In this document: positions 1 to 9,542 of the stretch, piece after piece
Position numbering within the stretch: the stretch's first letter is position 1
Layout of the letters: each line of letters opens with the position of its first letter
From: an uncultured Clostridia bacterium
GTDB lineage: Bacteria > Bacillota > Clostridia > Christensenellales > Borkfalkiaceae
Direction: 5' to 3'
Length of the DNA: 21,320 nucleotides
Assembly: GCA_947177495.1 (NCBI GenBank)
Contig: CAMWUS010000006.1
Span: forward strand, 1-21,320
Translations under genes and position numbers: made by a program
Notes under the pieces: model-generated
The model's input: only the letters and a program-made list of their open reading frames with translations
What the model was told of the DNA's origin: nothing
The model's database searches: none

Positions 1-2
1 TA

Positions 3-1133
3 ACGCCGCAAAATTTGCGCATTACGGTGAAGGACTACACCGTAGAATATAACGGAAAAGCCATTCCGCAAGAGGCGCTCAAAGAACAGCTTGTACTTTT
101 CGACGCCTTTACGGCAGATGACTTCGAGCTGGTTATGTCGGGAAAAGAGTACAAAAACGCGGGCGAGTATTCGCTCTCGGCAAAGCCCTATGTCAACGAG
201 CATCCTCAAAACGAGCAGGAAGCGCAGGACGAGGCGGAACGCAAAAATCTATTCAAGAATTACAAAATCGATATCGTTCCCGGTAAGGTTACCATTCTCC
301 CGAAAACGATTACGGTTACAATGAAGAACAAAGAGACTTCTTTTAACGGAAAAGGAATTGTTGCGAGCGATATTTCCGTTGCAGACGATATTTCCGTACC
401 CGATACGGAAAAGGACGTAACGTTTAAAGTTCTCGGCACTACGCTCGAAGGCGTGAAAAACGTGGGTGAGTATAGCTATACTGCGGAAGTGGTAGCTCTT
501 AACGGGGACGGAACAGTCAGCTCCAATTATACCGTGCGTTCGCAAGCGGGCATGTGGAAAATCACTCCCGTTAAGGTCAAGGTTAAAAGCAACGGGACTA
601 TTTCCAAAGTTTACGACGGTAAGCCGATCGAAATTGCTCCAAGCAAGCTTACGCTCGATTTCGAGGGAACGGATTTCCAATCCGGCAACTATTCTGTCCT
701 TTCTGTGGATTACGATAAGACTGTCCGCAGTGCCTGCGTCGGCGGAGAGATAGATTTGAGTAACGTCCGCATTCGCGATAACACCACGGGGCAGGAATGC
801 TTTAACTTTGTTGCTACGGGTAAAGTAAAAGTAACCGTTACAAAGCGCGCCTTGAATATCTCCATCGGCAGTATCACGGTCAAAGAGGGTACTTCGGAAA
901 CCGAAATCAACAATCTAGTTACGATGGGTGGAGGGTATTACAATCTCATCGGCTTGGCGGACGGTGACAATGCCGTAATCGTATTGGTTGCGACAAGATG
1001 GAATCAGGACAGCCCCGACCTTTATATCATGGTGGATGAAATTACGATTATCGACAAGTTTAACGTGAACATAAACGATATGTACGACTTTTCGGCAATC
1101 GAAGAAGTAATGGGTTCGGTATTCTTTATCTAA
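3..1133 (+). CDS. YDG/MBG-repeat surface protein, 3' part
   Basis: The frame is open from the first bases of the window (T-P-Q-N before the TTG at 15), so the gene begins to the left and 376 residues are visible. The TTG at 15 is not the start: it falls inside a module boundary like the ITPR linkers of the next gene. About three to four beta-rich modules follow one another, with landmarks VEYNGK near residue 18, SFNGKG near 115 and KVYDGK near 202. The linkers LPKTITV, ITPVKVKV and VTKRALNI separate them. These belong to the YDG/MBG families common in bacterial surface adhesins. The C-terminus ends in FFI with no LPXTG motif, membrane helix or charged tail, so any anchor must be N-terminal and outside the window. 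A 44-bp gap without a terminator leads to the next repeat protein, so the two are probably co-transcribed. Export and a structural or adhesive role are inferred. Confidence 0.8.
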   Translation, partial: TPQNLRITVKDYTVEYNGKAIPQEALKEQLVLFDAFTADDFELVMSGKEYKNAGEYSLSAKPYVNEHPQNEQEAQDEAERKNLFKNYKIDIVPGKVTILPKTITVTMKNKETSFNGKGIVASDISVADDISVPDTEKDVTFKVLGTTLEGVKNVGEYSYTAEVVALNGDGTVSSNYTVRSQAGMWKITPVKVKVKSNGTISKVYDGKPIEIAPSKLTLDFEGTDFQSGNYSVLSVDYDKTVRSACVGGEIDLSNVRIRDNTTGQECFNFVATGKVKVTVTKRALNISIGSITVKEGTSETEINNLVTMGGGYYNLIGLADGDNAVIVLVATRWNQDSPDLYIMVDEITIIDKFNVNINDMYDFSAIEEVMGSVFFI

Positions 1134-1177
1134 TCAGAAAGCGCATTTAGCAAACGGGCAAGGCAGAGGTTTTTTGT

Positions 1178-4100
1178 ATGATTTCTTATGATCGTTACAA
1201 AGACAAAATTGCAAAGTTAGCCGCGGTGAAGAACTTCGTGGTTCGTTTCCGCGCGCTCTTTATTGTCGCCTTTGCCCTGATTACCGCTCTCGTTACGGCG
1301 TTTCTTGCCACCAAAGGCATTGTAACGTCGGATATTTCCATTTTGCAAGCAGACATTCTATACGGCGATACATACGAAATAAAGCCCGCGAAAGCGCTGT
1401 TCAGCTCGGTGCGCTATGAATATGCACATGAGGACAGCGAGGATTGGAGCGCCGAAAAGCCCGATAAGGCAGGCAAGTACCGCGTGAGAACGGTTACAAG
1501 TAAGGCGTTCGGCGTCGGGTACGGAAAAACGCTCTCGTTCGAGATTGCGCCCCGTCCCACGGAAATCGCCATTGCGCAAAGCAGCATTGTATACGGCGAC
1601 GACCCGAACAACTTTACCTGCACGCTTGTAAACGGCGATAAACTCAGCGTGGTGGGCTTCCGTTTCGACAGCTTTGCTACCGATATTTCCAACGTGTGCG
1701 CGAATGCCGATTCCGTCGTTATCACCAACAGGGCGGGCGAGAACGTTACCTATTGCTATTCGCTTTCCACGCCTACCAAGCAAGTAAAGCTCAATCCCAA
1801 ATCGGTGAGTTTTGTGCCCAAGGCGGCGGAGTACGTCTATAACGGCGCGCCCTTTGCTTACGAGAGCGGTTTGGACGAAGCCTCGCAAAAACAGCTTGCG
1901 GCGGGCGATGTTATCACCGTTGCTTCCGAGATTATCGCGCCCAACGGCGAGACGGTAGCCGCTCCCGAGAACGCAGGCGTGTATACCGTAAAAATTACGG
2001 ATCTTAAAATCATGAACGGCGACACCGACGTTACCGCGCTTTACGATTGGGAGAGCGGGTTAAAGACGGCGAAGCTTTCCGTTGCCCGCCGCGAGGTTAC
2101 CGTTCAAACGGCAAGCGACAGCAAAGAATACGACGCAACGCCCCTTGTAAACGCCAACTTCACTGCGGACAATTTGGCAGACGGTCATACCTTCATCGTA
2201 GAGCAAAGCGCTTCGAGAAAGGTCGTCGGCAGTAGCTTCAACGAAATCACCGCTTATAAGATTCAGGCGGGCGTGGGCGAAGAGGTTACCGACAACTACG
2301 CCGTGACAATCGCAGCGGGCACGCTCACAATCACGCCGAGAGAAATCATTATAAAAACGGCGGGCGCGCAAAAAGCGTACGACGGAAAACCGCTCTCCAA
2401 CGAAAACTTCACCATGAACCCTTCCCCCATAAAAGGGCACGTCTTTGAAGTTTACCGTACATTGCCCGAAATTACCGAAGTGGGCACGATATTAAACGTA
2501 CTGTCAGTGCGCGCAACGGACGAAGAGGGCAACTTTGTTACCGAGAACTATGCCGTCGGTTACACTTACGGCGACCTCGTTATCACCGAACAGGAACTTA
2601 CGTACACCACCGAGACGATCACGCATATTTACGACGGCACGGCTGTGCTTTCCGCGGGCACCGTAACGGGCGGGCTTGCCGAAGGCGAGCGCGTGGAAAT
2701 CGATGTAGCGGCTTCCGCAAAACAGACGCTTGCGGGCGAAACCGATAATGCGCCCGTGTTCCGCGTTTACCGTATTGCGGACGGCAGGGAAACGACGGAA
2801 AACTATGCGCCCACCCTGCAAGGCGAGCGCGGCAAACTTATCGTTGAAAAACGCAAGGTTACCGTGCGCACGCATACTCCCGACGAAGCGTTCGAGTACG
2901 ACGGTGGCGACCACGTTTGGCCGCTTGCGGACGTCTTCCTTGCGGGTACGGAAGAAAGCGGACTTGCGGACGGGCAGGTATACATGGCGGTCATCGGCGC
3001 GGAAGGAACGATCCGCAACGTCGGCAGTCAGGAAAATAACTTTACCGTAGAGTTCCTCGAGGGCGACACCGAGGTTACGGAAAACTACGAAGTCATCAAG
3101 TACGAATACGGCACGCTTACCGTATACAAGCGCACGCTGTCCATTACTACGGGCACGAAAACTGACGTTGAGTACGACGGCACGCCGTTTACCTACACCG
3201 AAGGTTGGAGCGCAGACAACCTTGCGAAATTCCAAACGCTCGAAGCGGATACCACCAAGCCGATTGCAAGCGTTACCGAAGTTTTGGAACAACCTCTCGC
3301 GAACGAGGTTACCTATCTCGTACGGGACGAAGAGGGCAATGACGTTACCGACAACTACGATATTCAAAATTATACTTACGGCGTTATCAACCGCACCCCG
3401 CGCGCGGTATCGCTTGCAACCAAGTTCGCTTCCACGCCTTACGACGGCAAGCCCATGCAGTGTTTGGAATGGGAAAACGTGGAACGGCTGCTCACCGAGC
3501 ACAACCACCAAATCGCGCTCGACATGACGAAGAAAGACAGTTTCGCTTCCATTACCTACGGCTACGATGAGGAGGGCAATCAGCTTTTCAAGATAAACGT
3601 TCTCTACTTTATCGTGCTCGACGGAGACGGAAACGACATTTCCTACAACTACTCGCTCGAAGTAGCTTACGGCACTTTAACCCGCAGTAAGTGCGCCATG
3701 ACGGTACATACGCTTTCCGCCGAAAAGGTGTACGACGGGCACTATCTTTACGGCGACGACGAAGGGGAGTTCATGACCGAAGAGCCCGTATTCGACGGGC
3801 TTGTAGAGGGCGAGCTGTACGAAACCAATTCCACCCCTTACGCTCTCAACGTGAAGTACGAGGAGCGCGAAGCCGTTCCCGTGAAGAACGATACGATTTA
3901 CGATTTCTTTACAAGCGACAAATCGTTTAAAACAACGCATAACTATCAAATCACTACCGAAATGGGCGACCTGCTCATTACGCCCCGTCCGCTGAGTATC
4001 CGCACTTCCACCGTTACCAAGGAGTACGACGGCAAGTGGCTGTACGGCACCGAGGAAGGAGAGGGCGAGCTTGGCGCTACCCAAGTCACGGGGCTTGCCG

Positions 4101-7100
4101 ACAATCAGGGCATAGTCGTAAGCTCTGTTGTTACAATCCGCGACGTGCTTTGGAAGAAAGATGACGCAACGGCTGTAGATGGAATCGAGAACACTACCCG
4201 CTATAAAGTAGTCGCCTTCCAAATGGGCGAAGACACGACGAACAACTACACGATTACTTATACTTACGGAACGCTGACGATCACCCCCAAGGTGTTGACG
4301 ATTACTACGCTTTCCGCGGAAAAGGAATACGACGGTGAGCCGTTAGACGGAAGCGTAGAGGGAGATTGGGAAAACGGTAAACCCACGTTCGACGGGTTGG
4401 TTGCAGGCGAACTTTATACGCCGTTCATTGTAACCACTATGACGGACGTGCTCCGCGGGACAAACGGGGAGGTTTTAACTCGCTACAACTTGACGAAATA
4501 CTATTTCTATGCGCAAGAGGACGGCGAGGAACGCAACACAACGAAGAACTATACGCTTAGGTTCGTTTTGGGAACGCTGAAAATTTTGCCGCGCGAGATT
4601 AAGTACACCACGCCCACGGCAACGCATGAGTACGACGGCGAAGAGTTCTACGCGTACGCAAGCAATTATGCGTGCGATAGGCTCGTATCGGGACATAGGC
4701 TTGTTCCCGTCACCGATAGGGAGAATCCCTATTCCACCATTACGGAAGTACGTATCGAGAACGGCGAAGTCGCTTCTATTCCTAACGAGGTTTACTACCG
4801 CGTAGTAGACGCAAACGGCGACGATATTACCGCAAACTACGATATTACCGAACGCACTTGGGGCACGCTCACCGTCACCCCGCGCCGTTTGAGAGTTGCT
4901 ACAAATAGTAGTCTCAATACGTGGATTTATGCGGACGTAGATTACTTTGACGACGGTTACAAGGCATATCACATGTACAGTGACAGCGACATCAATGGCG
5001 ATGGTGCTTTTACGTTCGTAAGCGGGCACACGCTCGAAACGGTTACCAAAACGGTGCTACACGACGTTACCATAGGCTACGTTCACAACGACTGCACCTA
5101 TAAAGTTATGAACGGCGATACCGACGTAAGCTACAATTACGAGCTTAGAATTGTACCGGGTTTATGTAACGTTAGGCCGCGACCGATTACTATTACTTCG
5201 GGAAGCCAAGCTTGGACTTACGACGGGCAGGCGCATAACAAGCTCGACGGCTTCACTTGGACGGAGCTTACCGAAAGAACGGGACTTGTAAGCGGGCACA
5301 CCGTGGCTGTTGACACGACGGCAAACGTACCTACAATCACGCACTTCCGCGAGAATGAAAAAGAAAACAACGTTTTAACCTTTAAAATCATGAAGGGCGA
5401 AACGGACGTAACGGCAAATTATTACGTTACGACGGAATACGGCACTATCGCCATTGAAAAGGCGGCAATCACCGTTGCGCTCACGCCGTTTACTCACGTG
5501 AAATACAACGGCTTAGCAGTCACCTATCCTACGGGCAAAAACAATTATACAGTAGCATCTTCCACCGCGCTCCAAAACGGCGAAGAACTTCAAGTTGCCG
5601 TGTACTTCACAAAAGAGCAGGCGGGCACGGGCGAAAAAGTAACTCCCGTTTTGGCAGGCACTTACTACGCGCATCTCGACTACGAAAACTGCCGCGTGTT
5701 TGCGGGAAGCGTTGAAACCGACGCGACCGACTACGCCATTACGGCACAGCCCGTCGAGCTTGTTATTACCGAGAACAACCTGACCGTAACCACTCAAACG
5801 GGCAGTAGTGTGTATAACGGCAATCCGTACACCTTACCCGCATTTACCGACGAAACGATTGCTTCGCTTCCCGCGGGGCACACCATAGCGGTGGACGCGA
5901 GCAAGCCTATTGCTTCCGTTACCGAAGTAAACGAGGGCGAAGTGGAGAACGTATTCTCCTACATTGTTTACGACGGCGCAGGGAAAGACGTTACGAAAAG
6001 CTTCCTCATTACCGAAGTTTGGGGCAAAATCTCCGTTACGCAACGCACCGTTACGGTGGTTACCGCATCGGACACGCACGAGTACGACGGCAAAGCGTTC
6101 TCCTATCCCCATTGGGAAGCGAACCCCGCAGGGCTTCTTGCAAGCGAACACGGGCACTACCTCGAATGGGATAGCGCCAAGCCGACGGCTTCCGTGCTTA
6201 CGGTGTACGACGGCGAAAAAACCAACACCTTCTCCGTCGTCGTGAAAGATGCAAGCGGCAAAGATATTTCCTATAACTATAAGATAGAGTATCAAAACGA
6301 CGGTAAAATACAAGTCACGCCCCGCCAAATCCAAATCACCGTAAATTCTGCGGAAAAGGATTATGACGGCACGAAGCTCGTAGAAAAGGGCGCAACTGCA
6401 GTTCATTTTAAAAACGGCGTGGCGGATAGCGAAGTGGCGCTTCTCGGCGGCGATAAGCTTGTGGCTACAAGCGAAGAGATTTCCATTACCAACGCGTACG
6501 ATAACGGCACGGGCATCAACATTTACGATTATATCGTTAAGAACGGCGAAAACGACGTAAGCAATAACTATCAAATCCTGAATGTCACGGCGGGCGACCT
6601 CAAAATCAATCAGCTCCCCTTATCTCTCAGGCTTACAGCGCTAAATAACACCGTTTACGGCGATCCCGTTCCCGTCTATCCCACGGGCACGGGTAACTAT
6701 GAGGCTATTTCCAAATCGCTTCCCAATGGCGAATTGCTTGAGGTAGTCGTGTATTTCACCCTCAACGCGGTGAGAACCGAGCTTGGCGAGGCTGGCACCT
6801 ACGAAATCATACTCGATGCGGATAACAGCAAAATTTACAAGGATGGCGCAGTTAAGAACGAGGGCATCAAAAATTACAGTTTCTCTTGGTGGCGTGCCAC
6901 CGTTACCATCGAGAAACGTCAGGTAGAGCTTTCCATAAAACAACTTGAAAACGCAACCAAGGTGTACGACGGCGAACAATTCATTTACGTCACGGCGTTC
7001 GGCAAAGATGAAGTATGCTACACGGCAAGAGCGCTCAACACGACGGGCGCGTTTGCTCCGGGCGAATGGCTTCTGGTTGAGCTCAGCGTTGTCGGTAAAA

Positions 7101-9496
7101 ACGGGCATACGGTTTTGCAACACGCCGACGAGTACACCGTGCGCATCAGCGACGCAAGCAGGGTTGTAAAGCCTATCGTCGAAGGCACGAGATCACCGCT
7201 TACCGTAACGAGCGAAAACTATACGCTTACAGTAACGAGCGATACCGCTTCTTACGAAATTACAAAACGCCCGCTTACCGTTACGCTTGTAGACGACGGG
7301 CGCGAGTACGACGGCACGAAATATTCGTACGGCTTTAAATCCCCCGACGATGCGGACTACGAAGTTGAGGGACTGCTTAGCGGCACAACGCTTTCGGGCA
7401 ACTTCGTGTTCTCGGGCGACGGAATTACGGCGGAGGAGAAACAGCCCGAGAACGCGGGCGTTTACACCGTTACCTTCCAAACAGCGGCGGGAACTTGGTC
7501 GGTAAGCTCTTCACGCTTTGAGCCGTGCAAGACTTCCGACTATGAAATTACAACCGTAACCGACGCGACGATTATAATTAGCAAGCGGAAAATTTCGGTA
7601 TCCGTCAACACTTGGAGAGAGCAGTATAAGGCGGAAATTTTCTTCTTTACCGACGTTCACTATACTTCCTCGCACGTTGGGTTCGCGGGAGAAAGCGGCT
7701 TTGTAAATAGCGACGACGCGGGTAATTATAGCTACGAGTTCAAGCAGAACGGCGCGGTCGTTGCGCCGCGCAACGTGGGCTACTATACCGTAACCGTTTC
7801 GTTTTTCGGACTTTCGGAAAACTACGATATCACGAGCACCACGGCAGGTACCTTTACCATTGACAAGCGCAAAGTTACCGTTTTTGGCTCGCACAAATAC
7901 TTTGTATATGCGGCAAGCGTAATGGATAACGATTTCTCGTTCTCGAGCCATCAGACGGGTAATCCTGACGGGGAAGGCTTCTTGGGAACGGACGCAGACG
8001 CGTTCAACGCTACCTATACCGTGAAGTATAACGGCAACATTTTCGCACACGAGACTGAGATTATTCACGGCGGAAGTTACGACATTTCCGTAAGGCTTGC
8101 GGTGAAGGCGGGGCAGAGCGCGATTGCAGACAATTACAGTATTATTTACGAGACCGGCGGGTTTACCGTAACGCCGCGTCCCATCAACGCCACGCGCGAT
8201 GAAGCATTCACTAAGGTTTACGACAAAGTGGAAATTTCCACCGCGGGCTGGAACTTCTTCGATTGGGTAGACGAGCGCGGCGACACGGCAAACGGGTTCC
8301 TGCTTGCAAGCGAGCGCGCAAACGCCATACCGACTTTTGCCATTTACCAAGGCGGGGCGCCCGTTAGCCCCATCAACGCGGGCGTATACACCATTCGTAT
8401 CAGCGGGTTTACAAGCGCGGACAACAGCGGGCTTATCGAGCGCGACTATACTGTTAAGGGCGGCGAAGAAACGCTCACGATCGAGAAATTCTTGCTCATC
8501 ATCAAGCCTGTGGACTATACCGGGTTGAACACGGGCGCGGATATCGCGCTGCCCGCGAGCAACGTGGCTACCTACACCGCAAATGAAGCGGGGGACGGAA
8601 TTGTTGCGTGCAGTCTGCTCGCAGGCGACAGCATTACGGTTACGGGCGACGCCGTGTTAAAACCGGGTAGCAAATACATGCAGGCGGTGTATATTGCATC
8701 TTACACATTGCACGGCGACGACGGCGTAGCAGATAACTACCGCGTCATTTATAAATACGATACCAATAACGCCGAGGAGGCGGAGCTTCTCAAAAAGCTC
8801 GGCGTAGGCATGAAGGTGTTCTTCCGCGGCAATCTCACGTGCGAAACGCTTACCGTGGAAATCAAGCAGATCCTCAAAAACGACAAGCATAAGACGATTG
8901 TCACCGACGGCTCCAAATACAACATTCCTTTGGAAGACGTAGGTTTCGAGGTGGTTGCTTATGCAGACAGAAGTTCTTCCGTAACCGTTGCGGAAAACCA
9001 ATACGGCTTACTCGAAGGGCATTTCGCCAAAGTCACCGCGGCATCCGTCCGTCAATATCCCGGCGTTTACCAAACGTGGCTCACCGTGAAAATTTACCGC
9101 ATCGAGGACGGCAAAGAGGTAGACGTTTCCAAGGGCTATAACATTTTGTATCAAGACGACGAAAGCTCGTACATCACCGTAAAAGCAATTTCGCTGTCCT
9201 TCGATATTTTGGTGGATGCGGGCGCGCTCGTAAACGAGGACGGCGATGCGTTGCAAGACGGCGACGTCGTGTATCGCATGGACGAAGACGGCAACCCCGT
9301 CGCTTTACAGCTCGATCAAGATTTCAAGATTACCGAAGGCAAGCTGCTCGGGAAACACCAAGTGGAATTCAAAGTGGTGGTGGAAGGCGGCGTTCTCGTC
9401 GGGCTCAAACCCGGCGTGTATACCGAGCACTCTTCGGGTGCGCACATTTCGCAGGAAACCTACTACGACGTCCAAAACGTTTCCATTGCACCGTAA
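1178..9496 (+). CDS. Giant YDG/MBG-repeat surface protein, N-terminally membrane-anchored
   Basis: A 2772-residue protein. The ATG at 1178 follows AGGCAGAGG at 1161-1169 with an 8-bp spacer. Residues 1-25 are basic, 26-44 form one hydrophobic helix (signal anchor or uncleaved signal), and everything after is predicted outside the cell. From about residue 50 to 2470 there are roughly 24 beta-rich modules of 75-110 residues. A typical module has a PR linker, ITT, (K/H/E)xYDG about 10 residues later, an EV or NVG turn, and a closing DVTxNY then GxLxI. YDG varies to YNG, YGD or YDK in some modules. The last 300 residues lack the motif. There is no LPXTG, C-terminal helix, catalytic motif or cell-wall-binding repeat. 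YDG/MBG domains are known from surface adhesins and act as rod-like spacers; a filament, sheath or adhesin role is inferred. It sits in a same-strand run of envelope genes and probably shares their transcript. Confidence 0.88.
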   Translation: MISYDRYKDKIAKLAAVKNFVVRFRALFIVAFALITALVTAFLATKGIVTSDISILQADILYGDTYEIKPAKALFSSVRYEYAHEDSEDWSAEKPDKAGKYRVRTVTSKAFGVGYGKTLSFEIAPRPTEIAIAQSSIVYGDDPNNFTCTLVNGDKLSVVGFRFDSFATDISNVCANADSVVITNRAGENVTYCYSLSTPTKQVKLNPKSVSFVPKAAEYVYNGAPFAYESGLDEASQKQLAAGDVITVASEIIAPNGETVAAPENAGVYTVKITDLKIMNGDTDVTALYDWESGLKTAKLSVARREVTVQTASDSKEYDATPLVNANFTADNLADGHTFIVEQSASRKVVGSSFNEITAYKIQAGVGEEVTDNYAVTIAAGTLTITPREIIIKTAGAQKAYDGKPLSNENFTMNPSPIKGHVFEVYRTLPEITEVGTILNVLSVRATDEEGNFVTENYAVGYTYGDLVITEQELTYTTETITHIYDGTAVLSAGTVTGGLAEGERVEIDVAASAKQTLAGETDNAPVFRVYRIADGRETTENYAPTLQGERGKLIVEKRKVTVRTHTPDEAFEYDGGDHVWPLADVFLAGTEESGLADGQVYMAVIGAEGTIRNVGSQENNFTVEFLEGDTEVTENYEVIKYEYGTLTVYKRTLSITTGTKTDVEYDGTPFTYTEGWSADNLAKFQTLEADTTKPIASVTEVLEQPLANEVTYLVRDEEGNDVTDNYDIQNYTYGVINRTPRAVSLATKFASTPYDGKPMQCLEWENVERLLTEHNHQIALDMTKKDSFASITYGYDEEGNQLFKINVLYFIVLDGDGNDISYNYSLEVAYGTLTRSKCAMTVHTLSAEKVYDGHYLYGDDEGEFMTEEPVFDGLVEGELYETNSTPYALNVKYEEREAVPVKNDTIYDFFTSDKSFKTTHNYQITTEMGDLLITPRPLSIRTSTVTKEYDGKWLYGTEEGEGELGATQVTGLADNQGIVVSSVVTIRDVLWKKDDATAVDGIENTTRYKVVAFQMGEDTTNNYTITYTYGTLTITPKVLTITTLSAEKEYDGEPLDGSVEGDWENGKPTFDGLVAGELYTPFIVTTMTDVLRGTNGEVLTRYNLTKYYFYAQEDGEERNTTKNYTLRFVLGTLKILPREIKYTTPTATHEYDGEEFYAYASNYACDRLVSGHRLVPVTDRENPYSTITEVRIENGEVASIPNEVYYRVVDANGDDITANYDITERTWGTLTVTPRRLRVATNSSLNTWIYADVDYFDDGYKAYHMYSDSDINGDGAFTFVSGHTLETVTKTVLHDVTIGYVHNDCTYKVMNGDTDVSYNYELRIVPGLCNVRPRPITITSGSQAWTYDGQAHNKLDGFTWTELTERTGLVSGHTVAVDTTANVPTITHFRENEKENNVLTFKIMKGETDVTANYYVTTEYGTIAIEKAAITVALTPFTHVKYNGLAVTYPTGKNNYTVASSTALQNGEELQVAVYFTKEQAGTGEKVTPVLAGTYYAHLDYENCRVFAGSVETDATDYAITAQPVELVITENNLTVTTQTGSSVYNGNPYTLPAFTDETIASLPAGHTIAVDASKPIASVTEVNEGEVENVFSYIVYDGAGKDVTKSFLITEVWGKISVTQRTVTVVTASDTHEYDGKAFSYPHWEANPAGLLASEHGHYLEWDSAKPTASVLTVYDGEKTNTFSVVVKDASGKDISYNYKIEYQNDGKIQVTPRQIQITVNSAEKDYDGTKLVEKGATAVHFKNGVADSEVALLGGDKLVATSEEISITNAYDNGTGINIYDYIVKNGENDVSNNYQILNVTAGDLKINQLPLSLRLTALNNTVYGDPVPVYPTGTGNYEAISKSLPNGELLEVVVYFTLNAVRTELGEAGTYEIILDADNSKIYKDGAVKNEGIKNYSFSWWRATVTIEKRQVELSIKQLENATKVYDGEQFIYVTAFGKDEVCYTARALNTTGAFAPGEWLLVELSVVGKNGHTVLQHADEYTVRISDASRVVKPIVEGTRSPLTVTSENYTLTVTSDTASYEITKRPLTVTLVDDGREYDGTKYSYGFKSPDDADYEVEGLLSGTTLSGNFVFSGDGITAEEKQPENAGVYTVTFQTAAGTWSVSSSRFEPCKTSDYEITTVTDATIIISKRKISVSVNTWREQYKAEIFFFTDVHYTSSHVGFAGESGFVNSDDAGNYSYEFKQNGAVVAPRNVGYYTVTVSFFGLSENYDITSTTAGTFTIDKRKVTVFGSHKYFVYAASVMDNDFSFSSHQTGNPDGEGFLGTDADAFNATYTVKYNGNIFAHETEIIHGGSYDISVRLAVKAGQSAIADNYSIIYETGGFTVTPRPINATRDEAFTKVYDKVEISTAGWNFFDWVDERGDTANGFLLASERANAIPTFAIYQGGAPVSPINAGVYTIRISGFTSADNSGLIERDYTVKGGEETLTIEKFLLIIKPVDYTGLNTGADIALPASNVATYTANEAGDGIVACSLLAGDSITVTGDAVLKPGSKYMQAVYIASYTLHGDDGVADNYRVIYKYDTNNAEEAELLKKLGVGMKVFFRGNLTCETLTVEIKQILKNDKHKTIVTDGSKYNIPLEDVGFEVVAYADRSSSVTVAENQYGLLEGHFAKVTAASVRQYPGVYQTWLTVKIYRIEDGKEVDVSKGYNILYQDDESSYITVKAISLSFDILVDAGALVNEDGDALQDGDVVYRMDEDGNPVALQLDQDFKITEGKLLGKHQVEFKVVVEGGVLVGLKPGVYTEHSSGAHISQETYYDVQNVSIAP
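1838..8480 (+). repeat. Tandem YDG/MBG module array (protein-level repeats)
   Basis: Protein repeats are visible as recurring xYDG cores near 1838 (YNG), 2127, 2375, 2628, 2896, 3172, 3438, 3729, 4024, 4325, 4628, 5217, 5504 (YNG), 5811 (YNG), 6080, 6359, 6655 (YGD), 6963, 7306 and 8218 (YDK). Spacing is about 250-340 bases. More degenerate modules lie near 4925, 7620, 7900 and 8515. At DNA level the copies have diverged except for short shared words such as GAGTACGACGGC. The array is therefore old overall, although some neighbouring modules are clearly closer relatives of each other. Positions were read by eye and are good to a few codons. Confidence 0.8.
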
Positions 9497-9542
9497 CACA
9501 CAAATCATTTTCACAAACAGTTAACATTAGGAGGCTTCGATT

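Noticed and set aside
15..17. TTG at 15 as the start of the first gene
   Set aside because: The frame is open upstream to the window edge, the sequence there matches a module linker (TPQNLRITV), and no ribosome site is visible.
1310..1345. KGIVTSDIS in the giant protein echoing KGIVASDIS in the first gene as a shared targeting motif
   Set aside because: The two copies lie in different contexts (just after the membrane helix, and inside a repeat module). It may reflect module ancestry or chance, and there is too little to support a signal.
2504..3511. A 335-codon open frame on the - strand
   Set aside because: It lies wholly opposite the YDG-repeat gene. Its product is low-complexity and full of V, R and G with no domain pattern. 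It has no ribosome site and follows from the codon bias of the + strand gene. The same applies to the other minus-strand frames at 249-680, 1358-1888, 5834-6574 and 7511-8350.
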